From contig OY979716.1 of NCBI GenBank assembly GCA_963855995.1, positions 32,785,594 through 32,849,593 on the forward strand: DNA of 64,000 bases. The letters are read 5' to 3'. Of this stretch, positions 36,216-46,150 are shown piece after piece; position 1 is the first letter of the stretch; each line of letters begins with the position of its first letter. Below the pieces are notes generated by a model that was not told the DNA's origin, searched no databases, and saw only the letters and a program-made list of their open reading frames with translations. The position numbers were made by a program, and so were the translations under genes. The stretch is from Muricea muricata (Eukaryota > Cnidaria > Anthozoa > Malacalcyonacea > Plexauridae).

Positions 36216-37529
36216 ATTATGCACAAACGGCAGTCGAAAGACTAAAGGGACAGATATAAGTTATCACAGGTTGCCAAATGGACCTCTTAGAGATGTTTGG
36301 TTGCAAAATCTACGTCGAGCAAACCTTCGTGACCATGGATATAATTACGTCTGCAGCACTCACTTCACACCGGATTGTTTTGAAACAAATACTGGACTTA
36401 TTCCTGGCTTTAAGAAGTGTAAGATTCTCAAACCCCAGGCAGTGCCAACAATATTTTCATTTCCAACGAAGAGCAATGTAAACAAACCAAGGCTGACTAG
36501 TATAAGACAAATAAGAAACCGAGAACAAAAGGTTTGAATTTTATTAATATTCTAAATTTGACTTAATTTTGAAAGGTTATATGAAGATAGTGCTTATATA
36601 AAATATGTACAAAATTCATGATCTACTACCAGTGTAGTTGTTGTACAACTTACAATCTAAGATGTTGCTTTATATAAAATACATAAGATAATTTAAAACT
36701 ATATTGAAAATGTACAGTATTTTATATATATTTTCAAATAGTTTACCTGCAAAAAGTGGAATACGAAGGGTGCAAAAGAACACTAAATTCACTTATCAAG
36801 AAGAAAATTCCCATTCGGTGCCTTACGACAGATCGCCACACAACAATAACAGCTAAGATGAGGACAAACTATTCTGGGATTGTCCACCAGTATGATGTGT
36901 GGCATCTAAGTAAGTGGGTTACAAAGAAGTTGACCAAAAAGGCAAAAAAGAAGAGTTGTGTAGAACTACTCCCATGGATCCAGAGTGTGTCCAACCATCT
37001 GTGGTACTGTGCTGCAACATGTGACAACAATGCCAATATTCTCAGGGAGAAATGGTTGTCCTTGTTGCATCACATTACTGGTAAACATCGCTGGAAAGCA
37101 TCAAAGGAATACAAATTGGTCAAGAAATGTGGCCACCCTAGGATTAGTACAAAAGACCAGAAAGAGATTGAATGGCTTGAAAGTGGTTCCCCTGCCCATG
37201 TTGCATTGGAAGAAGTGGTTACCAATAAGAAGCTGTTAAAAGATCTAGAAAAGCTCACTAAATTCCACCACACTGGTGAGCTAGGGTCATACCATTCCGT
37301 TATGACAAAATATGTACCAAAGCGCGAGCATTTTTCTTATAACGGAATGGTGGCTCGAACTCAGCTCGCTATTCTAGACCACAATGCAAATGTGGGCAGA
37401 AAGCAGGCAGAAATAAAAAAGGGATCAAACCAAGGAGAGAAGAGATTTAAGATTGTGGCAAACAGAGAAAAAATTGGGTGGCCAAGGAAATTAAAGTGCC
37501 AAAAACATACACCCATGTTAAAGGGATGA
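36215..37529 (+). pseudogene. Kolobok transposase: THAP domain and part of the catalytic domain
   Basis: 36215-36530 is a THAP zinc finger (Cys pair at CTN, YHRLPNGPLRDVWLQ, then VCSTHFTPDCFE with C-x2-H, ending LKPQAVPTIF). The domain's first cysteine comes from the deletion junction. 36756-37529 carries a catalytic part: CLTTDRHTTITAKM (an Asp of the active site), YDVWHLSKWV, SNHLWYCA, and a tail with FHHTGELGSYHSVMTKY. The segment between, including the first catalytic Asp block (GDGRCDSPG type), is absent, so this copy is internally deleted. Kolobok transposases act in the nucleus at TTAA sites. Confidence 0.8.
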
Positions 37530-37724
37530 TGCAGGATGTCATATTATGCCACCAAGGAAAAAAATTTAAGTACGAGCCAAAAAACAAGCAAAATGCATTG
37601 CACAAACTCCAAAACCATCAAAGCAGGATGTCATTGATCAATGGCTAAGTCATAGGCAAAAGTGACATTATGTGCTAATTAAAGGTGTCAAATACCTCAT
37701 ATTCTTGGCATTGAAACAATAAGG

Positions 37725-38461
37725 TTATTCATCAGCAAAACGAAATCCAACAAACTCAAAGTCATCTTCATTGCCTGTAGGTGGGAAGTGTGTTCGAATG
37801 CAACTCACAGCACAAGATGGAAGAACAACTCTTATTTCTTTCCCAAGTACTCCCTAACACCATTGCACAAGCTGACGGTAGGCAATATGGCGATGAATTT
37901 TGTGCTCTGGACCTTCGTATGCTTGGCTTCCATATTGTTGTTTATAACCCAGCCAAGCAGCTTGCAAAACCCATCTGTCTAACCACACAGAATGGAAACC
38001 TGGATTATCAGTTATGCAAGTGAACAATCGTACTGGTTTTGTGACCTCTATGACTTCTCGATTTTTATACACGACCTGTTGAATTTCCTGACAACAGGAA
38101 CATTCTTTTTCCCTATCCATTATTTGGCAATGCTCGCATAAACACCTAACAACAACGAACGGAATAGCTATGTTGGGAAAGTTTTAATACAATTTTCAAA
38201 CGCGAATATCAAATAAACAAGAAATGCGATGTTTACCAGTCAAGATTGCCCAAACGAATGGACGATTCTTCCTCGTTAATTGACATATTTTGGTCACCAT
38301 CAATGTCAGCTGTTTGCAATATGCCTAGGTTCGAACTGATAGCCCAGGACTTCGCCCCTTTCAGAAATATATTGATGAAATTCATCTAAACTCTCACCTG
38401 AAGAGCTTGAAGTTCCTGAATTCGATGAATTGCCGCTTGAAAAACTTAAATCGACATTCAT
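37725..38461 (-). pseudogene. P2X7-receptor C-terminal (ballast) domain-like gene inside Kolobok
   Basis: Exon 1 starts at ATG 38461 with a Ser-rich, acidic leader, then GYQFEP and, after a frameshift, an acidic tail ending near 38240 (donor gtaaac). Exon 2 (38145-37725) begins CLCEHCQIMDREKECSCCQE, continues CITDNPGFHSVWLDRWVLQ and RHIAYRQLVQW, then, after a 1-nt shift near 37850, VVLPSCAVSCIRTHFPP to a stop. The cysteine pattern and the C-x-x-x-C-I-R-x-x-F-P-P ending match the zinc-binding cytoplasmic ballast domain of vertebrate P2X7, here without any channel. Such stand-alone proteins are numerous in invertebrates; function unknown. It is convergent with the transposase, and an equivalent remnant follows the Kolobok at 53.1 kb. 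Confidence 0.75.
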
Positions 38462-38523
38462 GGTGAACTGTATAAATACAAAACACTAGAATGCGAGAAC
38501 AACAACTGTTTGGAAGCACGCAA

Positions 38524-38531
38524 TGACGTCA
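38524..38531. promoter_or_regulatory. Perfect CRE-type palindrome TGACGTCA
   Basis: Lies about 65 bases upstream of the ATG of the minus-strand ballast-like gene, in the Kolobok terminal region. A CREB/ATF-type site in the promoter is plausible, but a single 8-mer can occur by chance. Confidence 0.35.
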
Positions 38532-38728
38532 CGGACTTTCCGCTGTCCCGATTTGCATCTGCACGGGAAAGAACAACATGGCGTAGAAATTTGAAAAAAT
38601 TGCGAACTTTGACGAACGATTTCTCCTTTATTAAAATGATTTGGACCGAGATACTTTGGGAACAATCTATTGAAGGTATTATCTTAAATTCGAACCCAAC
38701 TTGTTTTTACAGTGGAGTTCCCCTTTAA

Positions 38729-38913
38729 AAGGAGTTATTCCACTTACACCAAGCCAGAAACGTCGCTTAGCACAATACAAGACACATCTTCGTGGACTTG
38801 CAAATAAAAAAGTATCGCAAAAGAAAAAGTTTCTTAATCAGAAAGGTGGTAATCTCCTAACTGCTTTGTTACCACCTGTTTTAACTGTCCTAGGAAGTTT
38901 GCTGTCCGCATGA
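38729..38913 (+). pseudogene. Small Polinton gene, C-terminal half
   Basis: Continues the gene broken at 36215 with GVIPLTPSQKRRLAQYKTH, a basic coiled stretch, and a hydrophobic end (LLPPVLTVLGSLL) to a stop at 38913. The Arg/Lys-rich body and hydrophobic tail suggest a small virion-associated protein, but I do not know its role. Confidence 0.65.
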
Positions 38914-38980
38914 TAAATGCAGACACAGACATGACAAATATTTTCCAACGCACAGTTGTTGATGATACCGAAAAGCAAAA

Positions 38981-39569
38981 ATGTACTATGCCAACCTGGA
39001 AGATACCTTAATCTCAGACAGCAAAAGACCAACTGATCCGAGCGTTGTATCCCAATAAAATTACTGGTTACAATGTTTGATAATTCCAATAGTTACTGGA
39101 ATTGTCATTTCATGGATATAAAATGAACCCTGACCCTAACCCTAACAATCCCAATAATTTATTGGAGACAAGAATTTTATTGGGATACAACGTTCGGATC
39201 GGGTGAAAAGACAGTGAAACACCAACTATTCAAATAGCGCCTAGTGCTGAAAATGAAGAAGAACCTACCCACCCAAAAAATGCGCAATTATCGCATGAAG
39301 TCATTGTTAAGCATATACCAAAAACAATGCAGTCCAGGGCGACAGCTATCTTAAACCGATTGAAAGAAAGACCGGACGTTATCACATGGGACAAAACCGG
39401 AGAAGTGAAGCTCGAGGGTGAAAACATTCCACAATCAAACATCTCAAACTTCATCTCAGATGCTCTGAGGGCAAGAAAAAATTTCAATCCTACTGGTTCA
39501 AAGGAATTTTTTCATGTTTTATCCAAGATAGATATGCCTAAAGATTTGGTGAGGAATAAAGAACGATAG
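38981..39569 (+). pseudogene. Polinton accessory gene interrupted by a MITE
   Basis: ATG at 38981 opens MYYANLEDTLISDSKRP. The frame is interrupted by the MITE at 39035-39200 and resumes at about 39205 to 39569 (IPQSNISNFISDALRARKN). The small acidic/basic product is one I associate with Polintons by position, between the ATPase side and protease; its function is unknown to me. Confidence 0.5.
39035..39200. mobile_element. 166-bp palindromic MITE with telomere-like CCCTAA core
   Basis: The ends gatccgagcgttgtatccca (39035) and tgggatacaacgttcggatc (to 39200) are inverted copies. The centre has accctgaccctaaccctaac, similar to metazoan telomere repeats, but only about three units long. It splits a Polinton frame, so it inserted after the Polinton. 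Confidence 0.75.
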
Positions 39570-39863
39570 AAAGAATCCTGAATGGACCGCAGTTTTTCTG
39601 AAGAAGGGAGTCTCTTAGACAGTCCAGGGGCTTCGACCTCGTCGATGTATTTTCAAAGCCTTCTAAAAAGACATGATGAAAATGCAAGCAAGCCAAAACA
39701 AACTCAGGAACGTTGGCTGAAATATTAATCATGTAATTGTTTACTTAATAAATTGTTTTTAAGATACGTTCTTAGTGTTGTGTTATACATGGGAATAGGG
39801 CAAATGAAAACACACACACACACACTTCATTTTAACTACAATGTTTATTGAACCAACTTTTTA

Positions 39864-40318
39864 CTAAACTCTAAAGTGAGTCTTAACGAAATGAGACACT
39901 TTCGCGTCATTAAACATAGTATTGTCATCAAACAACTGTACAATTTTGTTCATGCTATAACCACGTGCTCTATGGCTTAGGTAGAGGTCCGCATACGTCG
40001 GACCAAATACTTTGCAATTTATGTTTGTTATATTTCCATTTATCAGTCTGTTTTTCCAAATAGTTTCTAAACACCAGTGGTACATCAGTCCCGTAGCTGT
40101 CAAAATATTCTCCCAGAATCTTGTTGTGGTCCCCCCGAGCATCACTTGCACCGATCCAAATTGAAATCCAGTGAGTTCCAGGCTTGCTACTCGAATCTGT
40201 GTTCGCGACAAATTCGCAACGATACTTGCCGATCAATTGAGGTAGTTTATCACAGGGAAATACACCACAAAACGTTTTTTGTTTTAGGATCTTCTTCTAG
40301 TGCACGAGTGATTTGTGC
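39864..40318 (-). pseudogene. Polinton adenain-like cysteine protease, broken
   Basis: Two overlapping frames (40318-39970 and about 40050-39864) make one protease. The words CEFVANTD, GTHWISIWI (catalytic His), GEYFDSYG (Asp) and, after the break, RGYSMNKIVQLF are those of adenovirus-protease-like (C5/Ulp1 fold) enzymes that mature Polinton virions. A frameshift falls at the catalytic-cysteine region (about 39985), so this copy is inactive. Confidence 0.75.
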
Positions 40319-40326
40319 AGTGTTAT

Positions 40327-41635
40327 CTAACCAGCATAGATGATGTTTCTTTCAGAATCAATATGATTAGTGTTTTCGAATTCACTGTAGCACACGAGAC
40401 TCACAGCTACTGCAGGTGCAGTAGAGAACTTGATGTTGACAGCAAGATTTCCACATTGGACCACGTTAAAATGGTCAGAGGACTCGCATATGTCAGGACT
40501 GAGGTCAGCACTATACAGGTTAAACCCATTAACAAACTCATCACGTAAAATATCATTACCGACATCATAAAACAACTTTCCAGTACCCGAGAACAAGGTA
40601 AGGAGGGCTTCGATGTATCTGCGGGTCGCTGCAGTGTAGGAGAGCTGTAAGGGTTTGAAGGGTACTTCTGCTCCATTGACGCTGATTGCTAAGAAGGCTG
40701 TTGTAAAATTCTGAAAGTTGAAGGGATTCTTCTTGTAGGCACCGTTGAATGCTGCGCTATCGACCATTCCAAAGATAATCGTTTATCTTTTCTCAATGAT
40801 GGATTTCCAGCTGGAATGATGAAAGATTTGCACTCCACACATCTCACAGGATAAATGGCAGGTCCTTTCTTCAATGCCAGTTCGTGGGCTAAGGATATGC
40901 TTGGATTGACTTTCACTTTACGTATCTTGAGATAAACCTCCGTCAATTTCATCCTATAATCGGCGTCCGCATCTGAGGCCATCAAGCAAAACTCGTCCAG
41001 GTTTCGATTCATAAGTATTTTAAGATCCACATAGCTTAAAAGAAGTTGTTTGCTCATAAACATGTTGCAGAATATAGGTCCCGCCATTTCGATGATACCT
41101 CTTTCTTTGCTAAACTCATAAACTCTTTGATAAACTTTTCTTGAGGCCAAGGTTGACATTAGCATGGTCTCCAGTGAGTGTTGGGTCAGCGGTATCCATT
41201 TTAGTGCTTGTGTCTTTGTACAACATTGCGGCCGTCAATTGAGAGCGTTTTGCGGCTGGACCATAGTTGAGGAGCGTTTCCAAATAGGCACAATATGCAT
41301 AGGTCCCCGTCGCCTGGGTGACTGTTTGCCTTTCAAAAACACATCCACTTGTTTGAATAAGCTATGTAGGAAATTGTTGATAATACCTACTTTTTCGTCC
41401 TGGTCAAGATCATCTCTGTTTGCCTTTGTTACTTTTGCTCGAACGACCAGGATGGTTTTTGCCAAATCTACATAGCCCTCCATTCTCGGACAGAGGAACA
41501 TGATAGGTCCGTTATCTGGAACACTGGACAGGGCAAGTGGTCTACCCAATGTCCCTTTTCTAAACTCACTTGTGTTGGTGGTACAGAAAATAAATCAAGC
41601 TCACTCTTGGTGCACTCTTGTGATTTAGCATGTAC
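40327..41635 (-). pseudogene. Polinton major capsid protein, broken
   Basis: Three successive minus-strand pieces (41635-41235, 41165-40689 and 40767-40327) in different frames. The first has ELDLFSVPPTQ, YVDLAKTILVV and NNFLHSLFKQVDVFLKG, diagnostic of the double jelly-roll capsid protein of Polintons. The last ends with GFNLYSADLSPD, and its strand pattern resembles the C-terminal jelly-roll. It would form the pseudo-hexameric capsomer. At least two frameshifts inactivate it. Confidence 0.75.
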
Positions 41636-41646
41636 AAAACTCGTGT

Positions 41647-42123
41647 TTAACCAAATATGTCTGCAGGAGTTGTTTTCTGTTTCTTGGTCGGATTGCTTCT
41701 GGTAGTAGGCATAGATGTATTTCTCTTTTTAGCTCTCTTCTTTGCTGTGGTTTTTTTGTGTCGTCTTCTACTTCCTGTTTGAGCATACGTTAGCAGTCGC
41801 TGCACAGCTTTCTGTTTCGTCGCATCAGCGGCTTCCCTGGTGCGTGCTTTTGCAGCCTCCTTGACATTTTTCCCAGTGAGAACATCTCCAATAAAGTTTG
41901 CACCACTGTTCAAAGCAATATTTCCAAGAGCTTTAGCTCCACTTTTTACCATGGGCATGACTGTTTTAGAAATGTTACAAAACAGACCACCCAGTCCATA
42001 TCCCATTTGACCATGACCTAATTGCCATCGACTATCTCTGAACACAGGCATACGGTGACCTTGTTGATCAAGATAATAACGTATGTATGGATTATTCATC
42101 TTTATGAAAAATAACTGTGCCAT
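41647..42123 (-). CDS. Polinton minor virion protein (adenovirus pVI/pX-like), open frame
   Basis: A 158-residue frame without breaks. The N-terminus has NPYIRYYLDQQG, followed by a Gly-rich segment, a helix (VMPMVKSGAKALGNIAL) and a very basic tail rich in Arg, Lys and Thr. In Polintons this protein sits between penton-like and major capsid genes and is compared with adenoviral core or cement proteins. The basic tail suggests DNA or capsid binding. It is among the few intact Polinton frames here. ATG at 42121-42123 directly follows the penton-like gene end. Confidence 0.65.
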   Translation of the reverse strand: MAQLFFIKMNNPYIRYYLDQQGHRMPVFRDSRWQLGHGQMGYGLGGLFCNISKTVMPMVKSGAKALGNIALNSGANFIGDVLTGKNVKEAAKARTREAADATKQKAVQRLLTYAQTGSRRRHKKTTAKKRAKKRNTSMPTTRSNPTKKQKTTPADIFG

Positions 42124-42801
42124 CTGAAATGTAGTGTTGTCACCACCTTCCCATGCTCAAATGGCACAGGATTGCCTGTGTCGTTCCTTAAAAGAATTTC
42201 CACGTCCTCGAATAATTTTTTTGGATAGGTACGTATTGAATGTTTGTGAACGTTTTAGTAATGATTTTACCAAATGTTCCCTCAGTAGGAATGCTTTTGA
42301 GTAACTGAGCACTCATATCTCCGATGATTTGGGGTTGCACAATGTCGCAGTACACGCAGATAGTTGATACGGTCGTTAAGTCTGCCACGTAAGGACTTTC
42401 TGTCGTTTTTTTAACATAACGCCTTTTCCTCCAAGACCAACTATGATCGATAACGGTTTCATTGCAGCAAACTGAAACCCGTTCTTTATTTGAACGGTCA
42501 CTTTCCCTGTGAAAGCATTGTACATCAACTCGATGTTATCGCTAATGTTTCTGGATAATGTTTTATTCGCAGCTTTGATAAGCTCCTGCATGGACTGGTA
42601 GTAACCGTAGTCATGTGGTAGTAACGGTAGTAATGTGTACCAGGTGTTTGGATAGGAAATGAAGTACAAACTGACTTCCCAGAACCCCTCCAAATCAATA
42701 CTTTGCGGCAATTTCACGCGATAACTTGTCATCTTATTATTGGGAAACTCATTCAAGGATGCATTACTAGGTAGCGTGAGATAAAAATGTGTACCACTCA
42801 T
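42124..42801 (-). pseudogene. Polinton penton-like minor capsid protein (single jelly-roll)
   Basis: ATG at 42801 (the frame is open further upstream but family members start here). The N-terminus reads FYLTLPSNASLNEFPNN and LPQSIDLEGFWEVSLYFISY, typical of the Polinton minor capsid often annotated in invertebrates as F54H12.2-like. A frameshift at about 42400 moves to a second frame (VYCDIVQPQIIGD) that ends near 42130 with VPFEHGKVVTTLHFR. Single jelly-roll pentameric vertex protein by family. Confidence 0.7.
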
Positions 42802-42856
42802 GACGACTATAACGCAACAAATACAACGAAAACAGCTCAAACGTTGTTTTTTGACT

Positions 42857-43940
42857 TTATTTATTTCTGATGCAGACACCCATGAACTGAATTTGTCTTG
42901 GTAACCAGACCATTTTACAAGATATTGTACATTTTTTCCCTTTCCCGCTTTTTAAGAATTCTCTCAACTTCATACATGTCATCATGTTTGATAACCTTTT
43001 GAAGCTCCTTGTCATAAAATGTTCCTTTGAGCTCTTCACCGTCATAATCTTTGAGTTTATATACTGGTGGATTTCGAGGTACTTTTTTGCTTACAGTTTA
43101 TCTTTCTTTTGAATAGTAAGTATCCTTTTTCAAACTTTCGTTTAATTTTACTTATTCTAACCTGATCGCCGGATCTTGAACTTATATTTTACAGGTTGTA
43201 CATTATCTAAAACATTACGACATAAAGTACGAAACACCTCGTCTTCATTTTCCGAATTGGCAAGGGCAGGTGGCCTTCCTATGCTGCGGTGTTCACTATG
43301 GTTATAAGAATACACCAAGTCAGGTAACATATAAAGGTATCTCATCGTTTTCTTTGCAGTAAAATAACACCACATCTTTGTCTTAAACGTGTGAATTACA
43401 CTCTCGACAATGGAGGCCTTTGTTTCATTAAACATATTAAACAGTTGAATACCTTCATTTTTTAATAGTGTTTGAAATGATTTGTTAAAAAATTCTGTTC
43501 CTTGATCCGTCATAATTTTGTGCGGCTTTCTACCAGAAGATAAAATCACTTTGAATGCTTCAACTAAAGAGGTCCAGTTTTTGACTTTATTGGAACTATC
43601 CATGCATACTTTGAAAATACATCTATACAAACAAGCAAGTATCGATAACCAACATTATACTGTTTCAAAGACTGCATGTCTGCTAAATCCATTTGCCATT
43701 GTTTGTCTATATCCCCCCCCCACAACAACACGATTTCTTTTAAAGTTTCGACAAGCTGGTTTATGTAAAGTGTAGGTATCTTGACCCATTAAGCAGTCTG
43801 AAATTTTTTTTCGACTTAGTTTAAATGTTCCCTCTTGTTTCACATCACGATATAAGTTCTCAACTCCTCCGAAACTCCCGAGACGCTTTGGATTATAATA
43901 AACACTTTTCAAATACTCATCAGCTGTTGCTTGGGCCATG
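42857..43940 (-). pseudogene. Polinton retrovirus-type integrase with chromodomain, broken
   Basis: The N-terminus at 43939 has YYNPKRLGSFGGVENLYRDV and a zinc-binding-like segment. The first catalytic Asp region (43690-43620) is scrambled by frameshifts. IMTDQGTEFFN holds the second Asp and an ESVIHTFK block the Glu. The C-terminus (about 43040-42860) is a chromodomain-like end (WSGYQDKFSSWV in one frame). Integrates Polinton DNA with 5-6-bp duplications by family. Confidence 0.75.
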
Positions 43941-44071
43941 ATTTCTTTTCAAATGAAACAAAGGAATTGTGTATCGGTGTTATAAAATTTAGTTTTCTGA
44001 TGTCTCTGCCACCTGATCAATGGGTTCGGTTACTGCTAAAGTTGTAGTTTCTGGTGGGTTTAACTGTTTGT

Positions 44072-44302
44072 CTATGGGCCATAGTTTTTAATTGTCTTAC
44101 TATTGTATCCCATTTGCAAGTGACCTTCCAAATTTAAATCGTTACGGCCAAAACTTATACCAAATTTAAACATTTTCTGTCTGTTATGATTTTTGTCTCT
44201 TTTGATTTTATCACTCTTGCTATGACAAGTTCCCATGTTACCTCTTGCACGCAGACCGAATAAAATGAAGAAAAACAACAAAACAGTACGTTTTAAAATC
44301 AT
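44072..44302 (-). CDS. Small hypothetical Polinton-region protein
   Basis: 76 residues starting with a hydrophobic stretch (VLLFFFILFGL) that could be a signal or membrane anchor, then Lys/Asn-rich. It lies between integrase and the next accessory gene on the same strand. No family recognised. Confidence 0.35.
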   Translation of the reverse strand: MILKRTVLLFFFILFGLRARGNMGTCHSKSDKIKRDKNHNRQKMFKFGISFGRNDLNLEGHLQMGYNSKTIKNYGP

Positions 44303-44318
44303 TTATTTCTTTGGTAGA

Positions 44319-44786
44319 TTACACTGTGTAGTTATACTTTAATTTACACACGCATAGAACATAGTCAATTAGATTGTTGACAAATGTTGTTCTCTTGAAT
44401 TCAGAATACCTCTGAAACCAAGCGAAACATGTCATATCGAATAGTGCCTCGAAATAATCTCTATGGATCCCTGACGATTCAGGATACTTCAAAATCTTGC
44501 AAGCCAAGCCAATCTTCAACAACACCTTTCCATGGTCTAGAAGTTCAACAGCTCGCTCAGCATAGTATATCCAGCGTTCTTCATCATCGAGGGTGTCAAT
44601 GCGCTTTCGAAACCGTGTCCACAGACTACCCTCAACTTCATCTTGTTTGGGCTGTGCAGCTTCTTCTTTCAATTGTTGAATCTTACGATAGACCATCTCC
44701 GTGAACACAAAATCTATCAGTTTCTCAACAGTCAAGGCATCAAAGTCAATTTCACTCTCATACATTTGTTTAAACAGGTGTGCCAT
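44319..44786 (-). CDS. Polinton accessory protein, helical, function unknown
   Basis: An intact 155-residue frame. Mostly helical, with an acidic/Lys-rich N-terminal third and a C-terminal YFEALFDMTCFAWFQRYSEF block. Strand and position place it with integrase and virion genes. I do not recognise a characterised family. Confidence 0.5.
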   Translation of the reverse strand: MAHLFKQMYESEIDFDALTVEKLIDFVFTEMVYRKIQQLKEEAAQPKQDEVEGSLWTRFRKRIDTLDDEERWIYYAERAVELLDHGKVLLKIGLACKILKYPESSGIHRDYFEALFDMTCFAWFQRYSEFKRTTFVNNLIDYVLCVCKLKYNYTV

Positions 44787-45005
44787 AATTTTCTTTAGGT
44801 TTGTTAGACGAACAGTTCACAAAGCACACTCATTAAATAGACTAATGTAATCATTGAGTTCTAAAATATTTTAAGTGAAATAAGTCAGACAAACTTGTTT
44901 TTCAAATGTATGAGCATGAATAAACATTTTTTTATAATACATCATAATAAATTAACAACGAAGATAGACATTGCAATGAAAAGCTTTATCCAAGAAAATA
45001 TAATA

Positions 45006-45443
45006 TTACAATTGTTTAAGAGTCTCTTTTTTAAGCAACCGTTTCTCGTTTGCATAGAACACTGATCGCCAATCATAAAAAGTGTACTTCAGTAACTCTA
45101 GTCCATTCACCCTTGGTTTGATATCATTTAAACTGTTCATAAAGTTCTCCATAATTCTTGCTTCAGATATTTTTGATAACACATCATCAAAGTACATTGA
45201 CAATCTTTCATCACTTTCCATCATAAGGTAAGGATGCCATCTTTGTGATGGATGATTAATGATACAGCTGTTGCAATTTTCAATAACCAGTTGGTTAATG
45301 ACGGAGGCAATTTCTCTCGCATAGCACTTTATCAGTCTCTCTTCAATTATTTTCTGACGGTGGCTCAAAAACCTTTCTTCATTACCAATGTCAGTAGGAA
45401 GAGTCAAGTTGGATAAACGTTCATGAGCAGACATTTTAAACAC
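45006..45443 (-). CDS. Polinton accessory protein with CxxC...HPSQ motif
   Basis: An intact 145-residue frame. The middle contains NCNSCIINHPSQRWHPYLMM; a C-x2-C ... HPSQ-x2-H-x-C/Y-LM pattern recurs in small proteins of invertebrate Polintons and suggests a zinc site (the last Cys is Tyr here). Rest helical. Role unknown. Confidence 0.5.
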   Translation of the reverse strand: MFKMSAHERLSNLTLPTDIGNEERFLSHRQKIIEERLIKCYAREIASVINQLVIENCNSCIINHPSQRWHPYLMMESDERLSMYFDDVLSKISEARIMENFMNSLNDIKPRVNGLELLKYTFYDWRSVFYANEKRLLKKETLKQL

Positions 45444-45659
45444 GACTTTTCACTTGAACAACTAAAGTAATACTGGCACGGGTTGCACCAAATGTTTCTT
45501 AATAGTCTAGACATAATTAGCATAACATGTTTTACAAGTTCTCTTTCTTTGTTTTAAGGGACAAGTACTCCTTGCAAGCTTCGATGCAATTCTCATGGCG
45601 GCTTGTGAAATTTTCGCCTGTCTCTTTAACCGTATACCCGTATGAAGGAGGGTTGCTAA

Positions 45660-46150
45660 AATGCACAGTGGAAAATGGCTCGAATGGGTCTTCGTCTTCT
45701 TTTTTTATCTCCCCACTCAAAATAGCAGCACGAATCGTCTTTACCTTTCGAACAGGTATAAAATAAACGACCATAATTAGCACCTTCTTTCTTGACCTCT
45801 CTCATTGAACATTGCACGCCATGGTAGCACTGTGGTCTAATAACATCACCCCATTGCCAAAATGAGCACGGCTATTCTTTATCCGAGCAAACGAAGAATG
45901 GTCGGCCAAAACTAGGTTTAAAAATGTCTTTCATGATTAGCATTTTAGTTAGCTTCTTGTGCTCGTGACATTTTGGCTGAGGAGTGTTTGCATTTCTCCA
46001 CATAGCAATAGCATTATGAAAGTAGCTACAGTCATTCTGTGGACAGAAGAAATTACAACTGGGCTTTTGCCCACCGAAAAAAATACACCATTTGTAGTTT
46101 TGGAAGACGCGGCAGGCTCTCCATGTAAGCATTCCATTTTTTCTCAATGG
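45660..46150 (-). pseudogene. Protein with tandem GRF-type zinc fingers, frameshifted
   Basis: From 46147 leftwards: CNFFCPQNDCSYFHNAIAMW, then KCHEHKKL followed by FGRPFFVCSDKE, a stop at 45872, then CSFWQWGDV, CYHGVQC and GRLFYTCSKGKDDSC near 45750. The C-x-H ... GRxFxxC ... CxFFxW pattern, repeated about three times, is the GRF zinc finger, a single-stranded DNA-binding module found in topoisomerase III-alpha, APE2 and ZGRF1. It lies at the far end of the Polinton on the accessory strand; whether it is Polinton cargo or a separate gene is unclear. Confidence 0.55.

Larger units (their letters stand above)
36215..38728. mobile_element. Kolobok-type DNA transposon, left end deleted
   Basis: The right end is intact: cagtggagttccccTTTAA, with TTAA at 38725-38728. 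TTAA is the Kolobok target, and aggggaactccactg is a familiar Kolobok terminus. The left end is missing: Polinton sequence passes directly into the THAP domain near 36215. The remainder holds THAP and RNase H-like transposase pieces on plus and a convergent P2X7-ballast-like gene on minus. The Polinton small gene resumes at 38729. Confidence 0.75.
32490..46150. mobile_element. Polinton/Maverick element, decayed, with internal insertions
   Basis: The gene set is diagnostic: protein-primed DNA polymerase B, packaging-type ATPase, adenain-like protease, major capsid, minor virion protein, penton-like protein and retrovirus-type integrase with chromodomain. Left genes are on plus, right genes on minus, converging near 39.6-39.9 kb; polymerase is at one end and integrase toward the other, as usual for the group. 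Most genes carry frameshifts. A Kolobok (36215-38728) and a small MITE (39035-39200) are inserted. The left terminal region is probably at 32490-32690; I could not find a matching right terminus, so 46150 is only the end of recognisable genes. Described as an old, inactive copy. Confidence 0.8.

Noticed and set aside
38471-38478. TATA-like tataaata near the ballast-like gene start
   Set aside because: Only about ten bases from the ATG, too close to act as its TATA box.
39110-39150. Telomere or chromosome end
   Set aside because: Only about three CCCTAA-like units, enclosed in a MITE with inverted ends.
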